A stretch of DNA of 64,000 nucleotides from JAVJSU01 sp040219275 (GCA_040219275.1 JAVJSU010000048.1:1-64000), one strand, 5' to 3'; shown: positions 18,784 to 27,706, numbered from the stretch's first letter. Numbers and translations are program-made. The notes: generated by a model from the sequence alone, not told the origin.

Positions 18784-18885
18784 ATGTTAGGTGAGGGACA
18801 GGCACGACTATATAATCTCGTCAGTGTTTTTTTCGTAACACTCTCAATCCTATGGCTGATTTTCGTGCTTTTACAAGTGATTTAA
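18784..18885 (+). CDS. Small single-span membrane protein (33 aa)
   Basis: A short ORF with ATG at 18784 preceded by GAGG at 18770. The N-terminus MLGEGQARLYN is polar, and residues 12-33 form one hydrophobic helix ending at the stop. The spacer before its ATG (GAGGACATAGGGT) resembles that of the next gene (AAGGACACAGCGT), 18 bp downstream, so the two look like one operon. Function is unknown. A stabilising partner of the membrane-anchored protein that follows is possible. Confidence 0.5.
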   Translation: MLGEGQARLYNLVSVFFVTLSILWLIFVLLQVI

Positions 18886-18903
18886 TCGACAAGGACACAG
18901 CGT

Positions 18904-19704
18904 ATGAATCGTAATACCTCACCGATTTATAATGGTATCTCGATTACATTTATCGTCCTGAGCTTGCTCGTGGTCGTGTTTGTTGTGATTCAGATGGGCA
19001 GTGGCGCAAGCGAAGAAGCCTCTATCGTCCTGCCTACACCCATCGGGGCATTGCCGTCGCTCACCCCGACGAGTACGTTTACACCATCGAATACCCCGAC
19101 GAGCACATCCACGCCGACGAATACATCCACACCGACCAACACAGAACCGGCGACAGCGACGATTACCTCATCACCGACCATCACACCCACACTCGGACCG
19201 AGCAACACACCGAGCATCACGCCCACACCGTCAATCAGCGCGACTCCTGCGCCAACCGAAACATCAAGCGTGCCAACCGCCACCTTCACCGCGACGGACT
19301 CGCCGTTTTCATTTGGTTTAAATGGGGATGTCTTCCTCGGTCCAAATGGCGTAAATAGTGCCGGATGTGCATGGCAGGGTGTTGGGGGATCGGTCATCGG
19401 GCAGGATGGGCTGGAACTCGCACAGCAATTTCAGGTGCGTGTGTTCGGCAATGGCATCGAACGTACCGTGTTGACGGGTAGTAATTCCTTCTATGGTGCG
19501 ACGAGTGGCTGGGAAGTGGTGATTGATAACGTCATCAGCAACCGCCTGTATGTCGTCCGGCTGGAAACAACGCTCGGCACGCCACTTTCACCGGATATTG
19601 AGGTGAGCTTCCCCGGTGATTGCAATGCGAACGCGGCGATTGTCCGCTTCCAACAATTGCGTCCCTTCGGACCACCCGTACAGCCAACACCCGCCGGTCC
19701 GTAA
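18904..19704 (+). CDS. Membrane-anchored protein with Thr/Pro-rich linker
   Basis: A 266 aa protein. One N-terminal membrane helix is at about residues 12-34 (ITFIVLSLLVVVFVVIQM). A low-complexity linker of repeated TPT/TNT/TPS units spans about 50-135. The C-terminal beta domain of about 110 residues begins FGLNGDVFLGPNG and contains a Cys pair (GCAWQ and GDCNAN). The same C-terminal domain is found in the gene at 19998-21017 (VVGDVLYTPN, ACNW, EDCEQNV). Such linkers are common in Chloroflexota surface proteins. The domain looks carboxypeptidase-regulatory or Ig-like (GGSVIGQDGLELAQQFQVRV). Function unknown. Confidence 0.7.
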   Translation: MNRNTSPIYNGISITFIVLSLLVVVFVVIQMGSGASEEASIVLPTPIGALPSLTPTSTFTPSNTPTSTSTPTNTSTPTNTEPATATITSSPTITPTLGPSNTPSITPTPSISATPAPTETSSVPTATFTATDSPFSFGLNGDVFLGPNGVNSAGCAWQGVGGSVIGQDGLELAQQFQVRVFGNGIERTVLTGSNSFYGATSGWEVVIDNVISNRLYVVRLETTLGTPLSPDIEVSFPGDCNANAAIVRFQQLRPFGPPVQPTPAGP

Positions 19705-19782
19705 GCGGGATGGTGGAAATAATCACCTGTGGGGCGACCTGCTAGCTATGCACATCCGGTTAAGGCTTAATTGCGTCAAAAC

Positions 19783-19895
19783 CCTCACCCTAAATCCCTC
19801 TCCCATAAAGGGCGAGGGACTTCCTAGAGCCGTTCTTGCTCCCCCTCGCCCCTTGTGGGAGAGGGGGCTGGGGGGTGAGGGGGAAATAATTGCTT
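19783..19895. repeat. GC-rich palindromic repeat (CCCTCACCC type)
   Basis: The left arm, CCCTCACCC...CTCTCCC, is mirrored by GGGAGAGGGG...GGGGTGAGGGGG, giving a long imperfect hairpin. The type is widespread in intergenic regions of many bacteria. Flanking phrases like CAGGTCGCCCC recur at 26049 and 44672. It is non-coding despite open frames. Confidence 0.7.
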
Positions 19896-19931
19896 AACAG
19901 GACGCACATAACCTGCCAGGTCGCCCTTATT

Positions 19932-19989
19932 TGTAAATCACGACGATTGTAAATCACGACGAATGTAAATGATGACGAATGGTAAATTC
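19932..19989 (+). repeat. Short tandem repeat, 16 bp unit
   Basis: About 3.5 units of TGTAAATCACGACGAT with drift in the third and fourth copies. It ends ten bases before the ATG of the next gene, so copy number could alter spacing in its leader. Units abut without spacers. Confidence 0.75.
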
Positions 19990-19997
19990 TGGTAGTT

Positions 19998-21017
19998 ATG
20001 AGCGAAGACGATAAGCGAAGCACCGGCGAACAACCGGAAATCCGGCGAGTAGGGCGCAATGATCGTAAACGGAGCCTGAAAGCTGCACAACCTATTTTCC
20101 CGGAACAGACTGCGCCTGCATCTAGCGACGAATCGGCGGACGCTACCCCTGTGCCGAAAATACCTATAGAAGTAGGTGATCCATCCGGCATGAAGGATGT
20201 GAAAATTCCGGAGATTAGCGTCGCCGCGGTGATCGCCAAAACGCACAATCCCAAAAATATCACGCCACCGGCAGAGCGTTTCCCGCCGCTTAAGGTCAAG
20301 AAATCCCGCGAAGACGTACCCGTTGCGCCTGCGATAGAGGCACCAGCTGAACCCACCGGACGCAAACGGCGTGTCGGCAATTGGCGACATAGCCTGATCG
20401 CAGTCGTCTTTATCATCGCCACGCTCGGCATGTGTGGGTATTACAGCATTTTGTGGAGCAATCCGCAATCGTCGCTGAACTTTTTCCCGCCCGCGACCCC
20501 GTTTATTGAGGTCTCCGTCACACCGAACCCGACGCAAGCCGCCGCATTTTTCGCCACGCAGACGGAAGCTGTCCGTCCAACGTCTACGCCATCGAGCACC
20601 CCCACGGCGAACATCCCGACGGCAACCGCATCGCCGGAAAACGCCGCCTTGCCGTTTGCGGTGGTCGGCGATGTGCTGTATACACCCAACACCAACGATC
20701 AAGCGTGTAATTGGTCGAGCATTGCAGGCACGGTGACGGATACGGGTGGCAGAGCACTCAATAATTTCGGGATTCAGATTGTCGACGTGGCAGACCCGCA
20801 AGCGCTCAACGAGCGTGTGTTTAGTGGCTCCGCGCTGACGTTTGGCGATGGTGGATTTGAGCTAAACCTCGGCACAGCACCGCGAGAAGCCCAATATAGC
20901 GTGCAGTTGTTCAGCCCTGCCGGTGTGCCGGTTTCGGATGTGTTTTTCGTCATCACCAGCGAAGATTGCGAGCAAAACGTCGCCATCATCAGCTTCGTGC
21001 AGGTGCGTCCGGTTTAG
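19998..21017 (+). CDS. Membrane-anchored protein, paralogous C-terminal domain
   Basis: A 339 aa protein. The N-terminal cytoplasmic part of about 130 residues is charged and probably disordered. A single membrane helix is at about 135-152 (HSLIAVVFIIATLGMCGYY). A Thr/Pro-rich spacer follows, then a beta domain beginning VVGDVLYTPNTNDQACNW and ending IISFVQVRPV. That last domain is clearly related to the one at 18904-19704, with the same Cys positions. It probably shares its envelope role, which is unknown. It is convergent with the small membrane protein gene that starts two bases beyond its stop. Confidence 0.7.
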   Translation: MSEDDKRSTGEQPEIRRVGRNDRKRSLKAAQPIFPEQTAPASSDESADATPVPKIPIEVGDPSGMKDVKIPEISVAAVIAKTHNPKNITPPAERFPPLKVKKSREDVPVAPAIEAPAEPTGRKRRVGNWRHSLIAVVFIIATLGMCGYYSILWSNPQSSLNFFPPATPFIEVSVTPNPTQAAAFFATQTEAVRPTSTPSSTPTANIPTATASPENAALPFAVVGDVLYTPNTNDQACNWSSIAGTVTDTGGRALNNFGIQIVDVADPQALNERVFSGSALTFGDGGFELNLGTAPREAQYSVQLFSPAGVPVSDVFFVITSEDCEQNVAIISFVQVRPV

Positions 21018-21019
21018 CG

Positions 21020-21463
21020 TTAATAATTGCGTTGACGATCCGCGTCGTCTTCCGCAAGCAAGTCGTTGAGTGGCACGCCGGAATAAAATTCACCGTCATC
21101 GCTCAGGCGGTTTTCTGCGAGGATGCGCTGTTTTAGGGTGTGTTTAAAGGCTTCGCGTTCGTCGTCATCCATCAGTTCCATCAACATGCTGAGACGTGAC
21201 TCACCTTGCGGGGTGGCGTTCCGCTTCTGTTTCTCCGTTGCTGATTGTCCGCCTGCGATACGCGCTTTTTCTACATCTTCCTTAACCAGTTCAGGCACAG
21301 CCCACATAAAAAATGTCGCCAGAATCGCGGCAATCAGCGGGATGCCGATCATATCCCATGAATAGCCCCCGTTGCTAAACATCACCACCGAAATACCTAT
21401 AACACCACAGATCACCCACACTGTAATCGTCGCAACCGCTTTCCAGAAATTATCGAAACTCAT
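21020..21463 (-). CDS. Small two-span membrane protein, DGEFY tail
   Basis: A 147 aa protein with two N-terminal membrane helices (about 8-30 and 36-55), a charged linker, then a helical MLMELMDDDEREAFKHTLKQR segment and an acidic end with LSDDGEFYSG. The neighbour at 21497-21958 is a paralogue, and a 2TM protein at 33948-34364 ends in a similar REDGEF stretch. The LMELMDDDER phrase looks like a short cytoplasmic interaction helix. Function unknown. Two genes in tandem, 33 bp apart. Confidence 0.7.
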   Translation of the reverse strand: MSFDNFWKAVATITVWVICGVIGISVVMFSNGGYSWDMIGIPLIAAILATFFMWAVPELVKEDVEKARIAGGQSATEKQKRNATPQGESRLSMLMELMDDDEREAFKHTLKQRILAENRLSDDGEFYSGVPLNDLLAEDDADRQRNY

Positions 21464-21496
21464 GGTATATACACCTTTTCTTGTCTTTCGCGCTGA

Positions 21497-21958
21497 TTAA
21501 TGCCTTAACCGTTTATTGTCATCGTACTCATCATGCAAGAGCGAGTCCAATGTGGTGGACTCACTATAAAATTCACCGTCGTCGTTGAGGCGTTGCTCAT
21601 TCATTACCCGCCGCTTGAGCGATTCTTTAAATACAGCGCGTTCATCTTCGTCCATCAATTCCATTAACGTTGCCAGCCGTGCGGATTCGCTATCGGTGGC
21701 GGTGCGTTTATTTTTTGTTGCGGTGTCTATAGCGTCACGGCGACTAGAGTCTCTCCGTCCGTTGCGTGCCAGTTCCGGCGCAACCCAGATCATAAACGTA
21801 GCCATCAGCGCGGAGATCATCGGCACAGCGGTAAACATGATCGTCTGAAAGCCATCCGTGTTATTCTCACCGCCGACAATCAGCGCGGTGATGGTGATAC
21901 CCGCACACAATGCCCAGATAAACCCTGTAGAGATTACTCTGCCTAATTGTTCCATCAT
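21497..21958 (-). CDS. Small two-span membrane protein, paralogue
   Basis: A 153 aa paralogue of the downstream gene, with two membrane helices (about 10-29 and 35-57), a basic linker, LMELMDEDERAVFKESLKRR and the tail LNDDGEFYSE. AGGA at nine bases precedes the first of two adjacent ATG codons. Conservation is strongest in the cytoplasmic helix and the DGEFY tail, so that part probably carries the function. No family name recognised. Confidence 0.7.
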   Translation of the reverse strand: MMEQLGRVISTGFIWALCAGITITALIVGGENNTDGFQTIMFTAVPMISALMATFMIWVAPELARNGRRDSSRRDAIDTATKNKRTATDSESARLATLMELMDEDERAVFKESLKRRVMNEQRLNDDGEFYSESTTLDSLLHDEYDDNKRLRH

Positions 21959-22118
21959 GACGCAAATTCCTGTACGTAAAATTGCTTGTCATCGACGGTA
22001 GATACACCGCCATTATACTGCTATACGCGCCACGCTTATAAAAGTTGCAGGCATCAACGCTAATGGCTAGTGATATGAGAAGTATCTTTTCTTTTAGAAA
22101 CTGGTAAGAAAAGCCTTA

Positions 22119-22223
22119 TTAGCATCTCAGCCATCAGCATTTCAGCTTAAAAACAGGGCGTTCTGTGCAAATATGTTGCATTTACTGACAAGCTGACCCG
22201 CTGAATTGCTGACTCGCAATCAA
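22119..22223 (-). repeat. MITE-like element, copy 1 (inverted)
   Basis: 105 bp. Its reverse complement aligns over its whole length with 29517-29622 and 48209-48314. Ends are imperfect inverted repeats built from CAGCAATTCAGC and GCTGAGATGCTAA-like words. No coding capacity. Confidence 0.75.
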
Positions 22224-22240
22224 GGTAGGCATCAAGACTC

Positions 22241-22271
22241 AAAAAAGGGTGACTCTCTTGTAGAGTCACCC
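22241..22271 (-). terminator. Terminator of toastrack gene
   Basis: Perfect stem GGGTGACTCT/AGAGTCACCC with a 5 nt loop and, on the minus strand, six T. Confidence 0.88.
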
Positions 22272-22294
22272 CGTTAAATCTGATTTAGACGCGC

Positions 22295-23215
22295 TTAGAC
22301 GATTTGCGGCGCATCCGGCGCATCAGAAGGAATAGCATCCGGAGAGATGGACGCATCGCTATAGAAGCTGATTACCGTCGAACCAATGCCACCATCAATC
22401 GTAATTTCTACCTGATTTGACGAGAGCGAATAGCCTTCGGTTTCCCATGTGCCACTCCGTCCCATGAAATCGCCACGTTTCTCGATATTCTTGAAGTTCT
22501 TGGGCACTTTGACATCGCCAATGCCCCCGTCAGAAATCACACGGGCGGCAGTGCCTTCTGCCAATTTGATGCGGGTCTGTCCCACCCCACCATCAATGGT
22601 GAGCTTGACGGATGTGTTTTCTGGCACAGTAATGGTCGTTTCGCCCACACCGCCGTCATTATCAACCGTGTAGCCGTCTGCGGATTGCGGCAGAGTCAGA
22701 TGGGTTTCGCCCACGCCACCGTCAATTTCAAGCCGTTTCAGCGTCACACCGCTCAGGTCAAGTTTGTTCAAGCCCATGCCACCGTCAATCGAAAGATCAA
22801 GTGGGACGTTCGGGTTCAGGCGAATATCCCAGACGAGATTTAAGCCTTCCTGTTCACGTTTGCCAAGTTTGCTAAGTGCTTGCTTGAAGGAGTCAAAAAA
22901 GGCATTCGCGCCTTTCTTCTGTCCGAGGAACACTTGCTTATCCGCCGTACCGCTCACATGATAATCAAGCTCGCCGACATGCCGCACATCGGCTTCAAAC
23001 AGATTGTCCGACGCGCCATCAAGCGCACTGATCGTAGTTTTGCCGATAGAAAGATCAAGTTCTACGCGGGCAGATTTTGCATCGTCGAGGGGTTCGGTGA
23101 AACTCGCCGTCTGCACTTCGACATCCGCGCCGATGGATTCCATCGCTTCGCTAAATTTCTTGCCGATATTCTCAAATGAGAATGACCATTCTGTTTTATA
23201 TTGTTTTTCACTCAT
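22295..23215 (-). CDS. Toastrack-domain protein (DUF4097/LiaF C-terminal-like)
   Basis: A 306 aa soluble protein. The first half has a helix-rich EWSFSFENIGKKFSEAM region. The second half is a right-handed beta repeat with recurring DGGxG motifs about every 20 residues (SIDGGMGLNKLDL, EIDGGVGETHLTL, DNDGGVGETTITV, TIDGGVGQTRIKL, SDGGIGDVKV, TIDGGIGSTVISF), typical of toastrack/DUF4097 and LiaF C-terminal domains. Such domains sense or bind at the cell surface, but here there is no signal peptide or anchor, so it may act inside the cell. Single-gene unit closed by a strong hairpin. Confidence 0.8.
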   Translation of the reverse strand: MSEKQYKTEWSFSFENIGKKFSEAMESIGADVEVQTASFTEPLDDAKSARVELDLSIGKTTISALDGASDNLFEADVRHVGELDYHVSGTADKQVFLGQKKGANAFFDSFKQALSKLGKREQEGLNLVWDIRLNPNVPLDLSIDGGMGLNKLDLSGVTLKRLEIDGGVGETHLTLPQSADGYTVDNDGGVGETTITVPENTSVKLTIDGGVGQTRIKLAEGTAARVISDGGIGDVKVPKNFKNIEKRGDFMGRSGTWETEGYSLSSNQVEITIDGGIGSTVISFYSDASISPDAIPSDAPDAPQIV

Positions 23216-23401
23216 GGGGTATGTCCTCCAATTTCTGTCTGCTGTTGGTTTTCATCTACATAACTCTTTACGTAGCGAGTGTGCAAAAAGTTGCTTATTG
23301 CCTATCAGCATGGAGGAATTCTTATACAATTATGACGCGGCTAGCGGAACATTCGATGTTTTTGGAAATTGGCGAGGCATTATTCTGGCTTTCAACTATA
23401 C

Positions 23402-24598
23402 TTACGGCGATCCGTTGGCGCGACAGGTCGCCGGTCCTTCCGGTGGATAGACCCACGTCTGTTCGAGGTTTGCCTGTGCCGCCATGTTGAGGAATTCTTC
23501 GTAGGTATGGAGTAAGCTGTCGCAATCGCCCAAAATCTCCGCGGTTTGTCCCTGATAGTACCAGCACTCGAAGCGTCGTTCTTCATATGGCACGCCCTGC
23601 ATCACCTGTAACGATGTACACCGATTAAAGCTCTGTTGCGCCAGTTGATACTCACCATCGAGATAATATTCCCAGCCCAGCCGATACCAGCCTTCTGCAT
23701 AACGTGGGGCTTGCTCTGTGACCTGTGTGCAATACTCCAGTGCGTTATTGGTCTCACGGAGGAGCGTAGACATTTCACACATGCGTAAACGCGCCTTGAC
23801 GTTCACCGGATCAAACGCAATCACACGGAAATATGCCGCCGTCGCAGAATCGGCATCGCCCTGTAAACGGGCATACTGAGCGCGTTCAAAATAGAGGGTC
23901 AATAGGCGTGTGTTTTCTTGTAGCGCGAGGTCAACGGTCTCCATCGCGTCGCCGTAACGCCCCAGATCGCCTAAATGAATCGCCCGTGCGCGATAGACAT
24001 CCAACGCCCATTCATCCGAAATCGGGGTGTTCTGGTTGATCTGCAAGGCGGTGTCATAGCCTCCCGCCACGCCATACGCCAGACCAAGCACCACCCGCGC
24101 AAAGGAATCGTCAGGGCGGTTTTGTAGCACGATGTTCGCCAGATCAGCGGCGGCGACGGGTTGTATATTCGCTTGTAGGGCAAAGGCATGAGCGAGCATG
24201 ATATCGAGGTCTTGAGGCGATTTTTCGTAAGCCTCTGATGTGTATTGCAGGGCGATCTCACGGTCTACATCGCGGTCAACATCACTATAACTGCGATACA
24301 CCAGCGAACGCACCAGCAAAATCAGCGCATCACTCCGGTTGGGGTTCATCTCCCACACCTGCCGCGCCAATGTGACCGCCGTATTCAAATCCGCACGGTC
24401 AAACGCACCATATGCGCTCCGCAAATCACCGCTAATGCTGGACGGTGGCGGGTTGATAAATTGGCGTTCGATCCAATCCCAGCCGGTGACTAATAAGCCG
24501 ATGACAAGTCCCAGCAAAAGAACATTCGGCATACAGCCGGCGCGTTTACGCCGACTCGCGCGAAAATTCAGAGGGGTGTTCTGTCGCTGGATCCGCAT
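23402..24598 (-). CDS. Membrane-anchored TPR protein
   Basis: A 398 aa protein. A basic N-terminus is followed by one membrane helix at about residues 24-42 (NVLLLGLVIGLLVTGWDW). A chain of tetratricopeptide repeats then covers about 60-370, for example AVTLARQVWEMNPNRSDALI, YLDGEYQLAQQSFNRCTSLQ and a repeat with DADSATAAYFRVIAFDPVN. It is probably a periplasm- or surface-facing scaffold. Cys residues are frequent in the last third (CTSLQ, ECWYYQ, GDCDSL, PATCRAN). No terminator seen. Confidence 0.78.
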   Translation of the reverse strand: MRIQRQNTPLNFRASRRKRAGCMPNVLLLGLVIGLLVTGWDWIERQFINPPPSSISGDLRSAYGAFDRADLNTAVTLARQVWEMNPNRSDALILLVRSLVYRSYSDVDRDVDREIALQYTSEAYEKSPQDLDIMLAHAFALQANIQPVAAADLANIVLQNRPDDSFARVVLGLAYGVAGGYDTALQINQNTPISDEWALDVYRARAIHLGDLGRYGDAMETVDLALQENTRLLTLYFERAQYARLQGDADSATAAYFRVIAFDPVNVKARLRMCEMSTLLRETNNALEYCTQVTEQAPRYAEGWYRLGWEYYLDGEYQLAQQSFNRCTSLQVMQGVPYEERRFECWYYQGQTAEILGDCDSLLHTYEEFLNMAAQANLEQTWVYPPEGPATCRANGSP

Positions 24599-24832
24599 GA
24601 ATGTGCTCGTTTGTCTCGCTAGTTACGCATGGGAGGACGTTTGCCCTAGTCTACTGCATTCTGAAGCCAATTGCACCTAAATAGTGGGAAATTGCGGGTT
24701 TTTAATGTGGGATAACCAATTAATTTACGGACTCTCATAAAAATTTCATAAATAGTCTATAGACGAATCATTTTGTGATGCTAGAATTAATCTAATGAAG
24801 ATTCGATTAATTGAGTGCAGGATTTTATCATT

Positions 24833-26026
24833 ATGTTAAAAGAACTGGAAAAAGCAGAAAAAGCAGGCTTCGATTTTTATCACTTAGAAGACCGTTTGAA
24901 CGATCAGCAACGCGACATCCGCGATCAGGTGCGGGCGTTTAACGAAAATGTCGTCCTCCCGAAGATCAATCCCTATTGGGACAAAGCCGAATTCCCGCAT
25001 GAAATTGCGCTGGAGATGAAACACCTGCCGATCATGGGCGGGATGCTCTCCGAACATGGCGCGGCAGGGCTTGATCCGCTCACGATGGGTCTGGCGGCTT
25101 TTGAACTGGCAAAAGGCGACGGCTCTATCGGCACCTTCTATGGTGTGCATTCCGGTCTGGCGATGGGGTCAATCGGCACGATGGGCGACGAAGAACAAAA
25201 AGCCCGCTGGATGCCCGCGATGGTCAAGATGGAAAAGCTCGGCGCATTTGGTTTAACCGAGCCGGAACGCGGATCAAACGCGGTAGATGTGCAAACCCGC
25301 GCCAAAAAAGATGGCGATAGCTACATCCTCAACGGCGCGAAACGCTGGATCGGCAATGCCAGCATGTCCGATTTGCTCATCATCTATGCGCGTGACGACG
25401 ACGGCAACTTCGGCGGCTATGTGATCGAAAATCCGCAAGAAGTCGATGGGCTGGAGATGACGGTCATCGAAGGCAAGATCGGCAAACGCGCCATCCTGAA
25501 CGCGGACATCAAATTGACCAATGTGCGCGTCCCGGCAGAAAATAAGCTAGCGTATTGCAATTCCTTCCGTGATACCGCGATGGTGCTCGGTATGGGACGT
25601 TATGGTGTGGCATGGGAAGCCGCCGGTGTAGCGACTGCCGCCTTCGAATATGCGCTGGAATATGCGCTGGAACGCGATCAATTCGGCAAATCCATCGCCA
25701 GCTTCCAACTCATCCAGCAGAAATTGGTGGAGATGGCGACGGAAGTTACGCTGATGCAATTGCTGTGCTTCCAGATGGCGGAGTTGATGGCGAATGGCAA
25801 GTTTGACGAGGGCATCGCTTCGATGGGCAAATATAATAATGCCCGCAAAGCCCGTTATGTCACGCAATTGGCGCGTGAGACACTCGGCGGCAACGGCATC
25901 CTCATCAGCAATCACATCGCCCGCCTGATGACCGACGCGGAAGTGATCTATACCTACGAAGGCACGAACGAGATCAACATGCTCCTCGTAGGGCGCAAGC
26001 TGACGGGCATCAACGCGATTGTGTAG
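24833..26026 (+). CDS. Acyl-CoA dehydrogenase (glutaryl-CoA dehydrogenase-like)
   Basis: A 397 aa FAD enzyme oxidising an acyl-CoA thioester at the alpha-beta carbons. Visible are the helical N-domain, the middle-domain signature FGLTEPERGSNAVDVQTRA, WIGNASMSDLLIIYAR, the C-terminal RDQFGKSIASFQLIQQKL, and the catalytic base in VIYTYEGTNEINMLLVGR (E of YEGT, the position used by glutaryl- and isobutyryl-type enzymes). The whole pattern is closest to glutaryl-CoA dehydrogenase, although substrate cannot be fixed by eye. ATG 24833 is chosen, with AGGA at 24819. A GTG at 24815 is less likely. It is not linked to ETF or thiolase genes. Confidence 0.9.
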   Translation: MLKELEKAEKAGFDFYHLEDRLNDQQRDIRDQVRAFNENVVLPKINPYWDKAEFPHEIALEMKHLPIMGGMLSEHGAAGLDPLTMGLAAFELAKGDGSIGTFYGVHSGLAMGSIGTMGDEEQKARWMPAMVKMEKLGAFGLTEPERGSNAVDVQTRAKKDGDSYILNGAKRWIGNASMSDLLIIYARDDDGNFGGYVIENPQEVDGLEMTVIEGKIGKRAILNADIKLTNVRVPAENKLAYCNSFRDTAMVLGMGRYGVAWEAAGVATAAFEYALEYALERDQFGKSIASFQLIQQKLVEMATEVTLMQLLCFQMAELMANGKFDEGIASMGKYNNARKARYVTQLARETLGGNGILISNHIARLMTDAEVIYTYEGTNEINMLLVGRKLTGINAIV

Positions 26027-26080
26027 GCTTCAAGTGAGGGGAACGACCTAACAGGTCGCCCCTACGGAAATGATGCTATC

Positions 26081-26112
26081 AACGGCGTGGACTAACCTCC
26101 GCGCCGTTTTTG
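26081..26112 (+). terminator. Rho-independent terminator
   Basis: AACGGCG/CGCCGTT stem with a 14 nt loop and a T run, about 55 bp past the dehydrogenase stop. An adjacent CAGGTCGCCCC word belongs to the dispersed repeat theme seen at 19740 and 44672. Confidence 0.7.
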
Positions 26113-26189
26113 ATTTATTCCACCATCTGCATCAAAAATCACTTCCTGACTATACTAAAGCAAAGGCAATTAACAAAAGGCAAAACCGG

Positions 26190-27242
26190 ATGCGTGGGAT
26201 AGCGCTTTGCTTAGTGCTTGTTTTATTGTTTGGTGGTCGCATAAAGGCTCAGGATGGCTGTGCGACCACACAATTGGAATCCGGCGGATTTGGTCGCGTC
26301 ACACCCGGCGAGGCGAACAACGTGCGTGATGCGCCCATCTCTACGGGCGAGCTGGTCGGTCAAATCCCCGGCGATGGGGCGTTCGCGATGACCGAAAATG
26401 ATCCGGTGTGTGCAGGGTCGCGCTTATGGGTGGAAGTCGTTTATGCTGATTTTACGGGCTGGACAGTCGAGGCGAACGGGACGGACTATTGGGTTGTGCC
26501 GTATGATGCCACTAGCTACGAAGATTCCGTCGTCCGATTCATCTATCCAACCGATTTCCTGACGGAGATCGAGACGGAAACCGTCCCTGCGCAGGAGCAA
26601 ATGGGCGGGCGCTATCCGATCCGGCAGGAATATACGCTGGGCATGGATATTGACGAAGAAAACATCAATCGCTTCTTTTACAGAATGATCGTCATGCCCA
26701 CCGCGGACATCACCGACGATGCGCCCCTCGCGCTCGAATCGCTGGAAAAATTGCGCGCTCTGCTGATTAATCAACCCGCCTTAGATGAGTCTATCTTCGA
26801 AATCTATGATCCGAATGAACCCTCAGACGAAACGAGTTTTCTGCCCGCTGATCCGTTATTTCTCGGCGCACGCAGGACGTTTATCTCATCAGCGCACTAT
26901 ATCACGGCACAGAATGGGGCAGGCGTTGGGTTTGTGACCATGTACGCTCAGGATATTCTGCCGATTCATAACTTCGGGCTATTTTACAACGCGCTCATCC
27001 TCACCGATGACGGCGAATTTATGGCGATTCTCCGCATCCCGATTCGCACCGATGAAGTCATGGATGATTACCGCGAGTTTGACTTTCCCGCCAATTGGGA
27101 CAGTCTCTACGCCGGTCATATCATCAACACGACCAACCTGCTGGATAGCCTCGCGCCGGACGATTGGCAACCGTCTCTGGATACACTCGCCACCATCGCC
27201 GGATCAATCTACGTTAAAGGCGACATTCCCGACCTGGACTAA
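26190..27242 (+). CDS. Secreted protein with SH3-like domain
   Basis: A 350 aa exported protein. The signal peptide LVLVLLFGGRIKAQDG is followed by a bacterial SH3-type domain (FGRVTPGEANNVRDAP, LVGQIPGDGAFAM, WVEVVYADFTGWTVEA), residues about 25-100, which in other proteins binds peptidoglycan or peptides. The remaining 250 residues form an alpha/beta domain I do not recognise (LGARRTFISSAHYITAQNG, VGFVTMYAQDILPIHNFG). ATG 26190 is used because it begins the signal peptide and has AAAAGG upstream. A longer frame from 26070 would overlap the preceding terminator. Confidence 0.78.
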   Translation: MRGIALCLVLVLLFGGRIKAQDGCATTQLESGGFGRVTPGEANNVRDAPISTGELVGQIPGDGAFAMTENDPVCAGSRLWVEVVYADFTGWTVEANGTDYWVVPYDATSYEDSVVRFIYPTDFLTEIETETVPAQEQMGGRYPIRQEYTLGMDIDEENINRFFYRMIVMPTADITDDAPLALESLEKLRALLINQPALDESIFEIYDPNEPSDETSFLPADPLFLGARRTFISSAHYITAQNGAGVGFVTMYAQDILPIHNFGLFYNALILTDDGEFMAILRIPIRTDEVMDDYREFDFPANWDSLYAGHIINTTNLLDSLAPDDWQPSLDTLATIAGSIYVKGDIPDLD

Positions 27243-27260
27243 CATTCGCGCTATAAAAAG

Positions 27261-27297
27261 CACGGCGTGGACGAATCAAATCTCCACGCCGTTTTTA
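27261..27297. terminator. Bidirectional terminator
   Basis: Perfect 10 bp stem ACGGCGTGGA/TCCACGCCGT with T runs on both sides, between convergent genes ending at 27242 and 27305. Confidence 0.9.
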
Positions 27298-27304
27298 TTT
27301 CATA

Positions 27305-27706
27305 TTATAGCAAGCGCATGTGTTCCACTTTGATACAGCGATTCATGACCATATTCAGCCCGGCTTCGGTGGCTTTGTCGGCGGCGGATTCATCACTCAC
27401 GCCGAGTTGTGACCAGACGGTTTTCGCTCCGGCGGCGATAGCATCCTCCACCACGCCATCCAGAAATTCCGAACGACGGAACACATCCACAATATCAATC
27501 TCGTCGGGAATATCCTGCACGCTGGCATAACTGATCTCACCATCAATCTCGCTGACTGTCGGGTTGACGGCGTAAACGGTGTAGCCTGCATTGCGTAGAA
27601 AGCGCGCGATCTGATAGCTAGTGCGTCCGGGATTATCGGAATGCCCGACGACGGCGATGGTCTTCGCGGTTTGTAGCACGTCTCTAATTTGTGAATCGTC
27701 CAACAT
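27305..27706 (-). CDS. CoA-binding domain protein (YccU-like)
   Basis: A 133 aa cytoplasmic Rossmann-fold protein of the CoA_binding_2 family. Typical motifs are TIAVVGHSDNPGRTSYQIARFL, GYTVYAVNPTVSEI, PDEIDIVDVFRRSEFL, and KTVWSQLGVSDESAADKATEAGL with the conserved C-terminal NRCIKVEH. The domain binds CoA in succinyl-CoA synthetase, but stand-alone versions have no proven reaction. Length is normal for the family. It is monocistronic. Confidence 0.9.
   Translation of the reverse strand: MLDDSQIRDVLQTAKTIAVVGHSDNPGRTSYQIARFLRNAGYTVYAVNPTVSEIDGEISYASVQDIPDEIDIVDVFRRSEFLDGVVEDAIAAGAKTVWSQLGVSDESAADKATEAGLNMVMNRCIKVEHMRLL

Larger units (their letters stand above)
21959..22294. other. Intergenic region with MITE-like element
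   Basis: A 336 bp gap without a gene. It holds an inverted copy of the 105 bp dispersed element (22119-22223) and the terminator of the toastrack gene (22241-22271). Nothing else is visible. Confidence 0.7.

Noticed and set aside
19932..19989. CRISPR array
   Set aside because: Units are 16 bp and abut directly with no spacers. No cas genes in the window.
19938..20801. Minus-strand ORF of 287 codons
   Set aside because: Arg/Cys-rich antisense of the membrane-anchored protein and the tandem repeat. No start signal.
23308..23401. Short plus-strand ORF starting MEEFLYNYD
   Set aside because: Runs into the 3' end of the TPR gene on the other strand, lacks any recognisable feature and has no terminator or partner.
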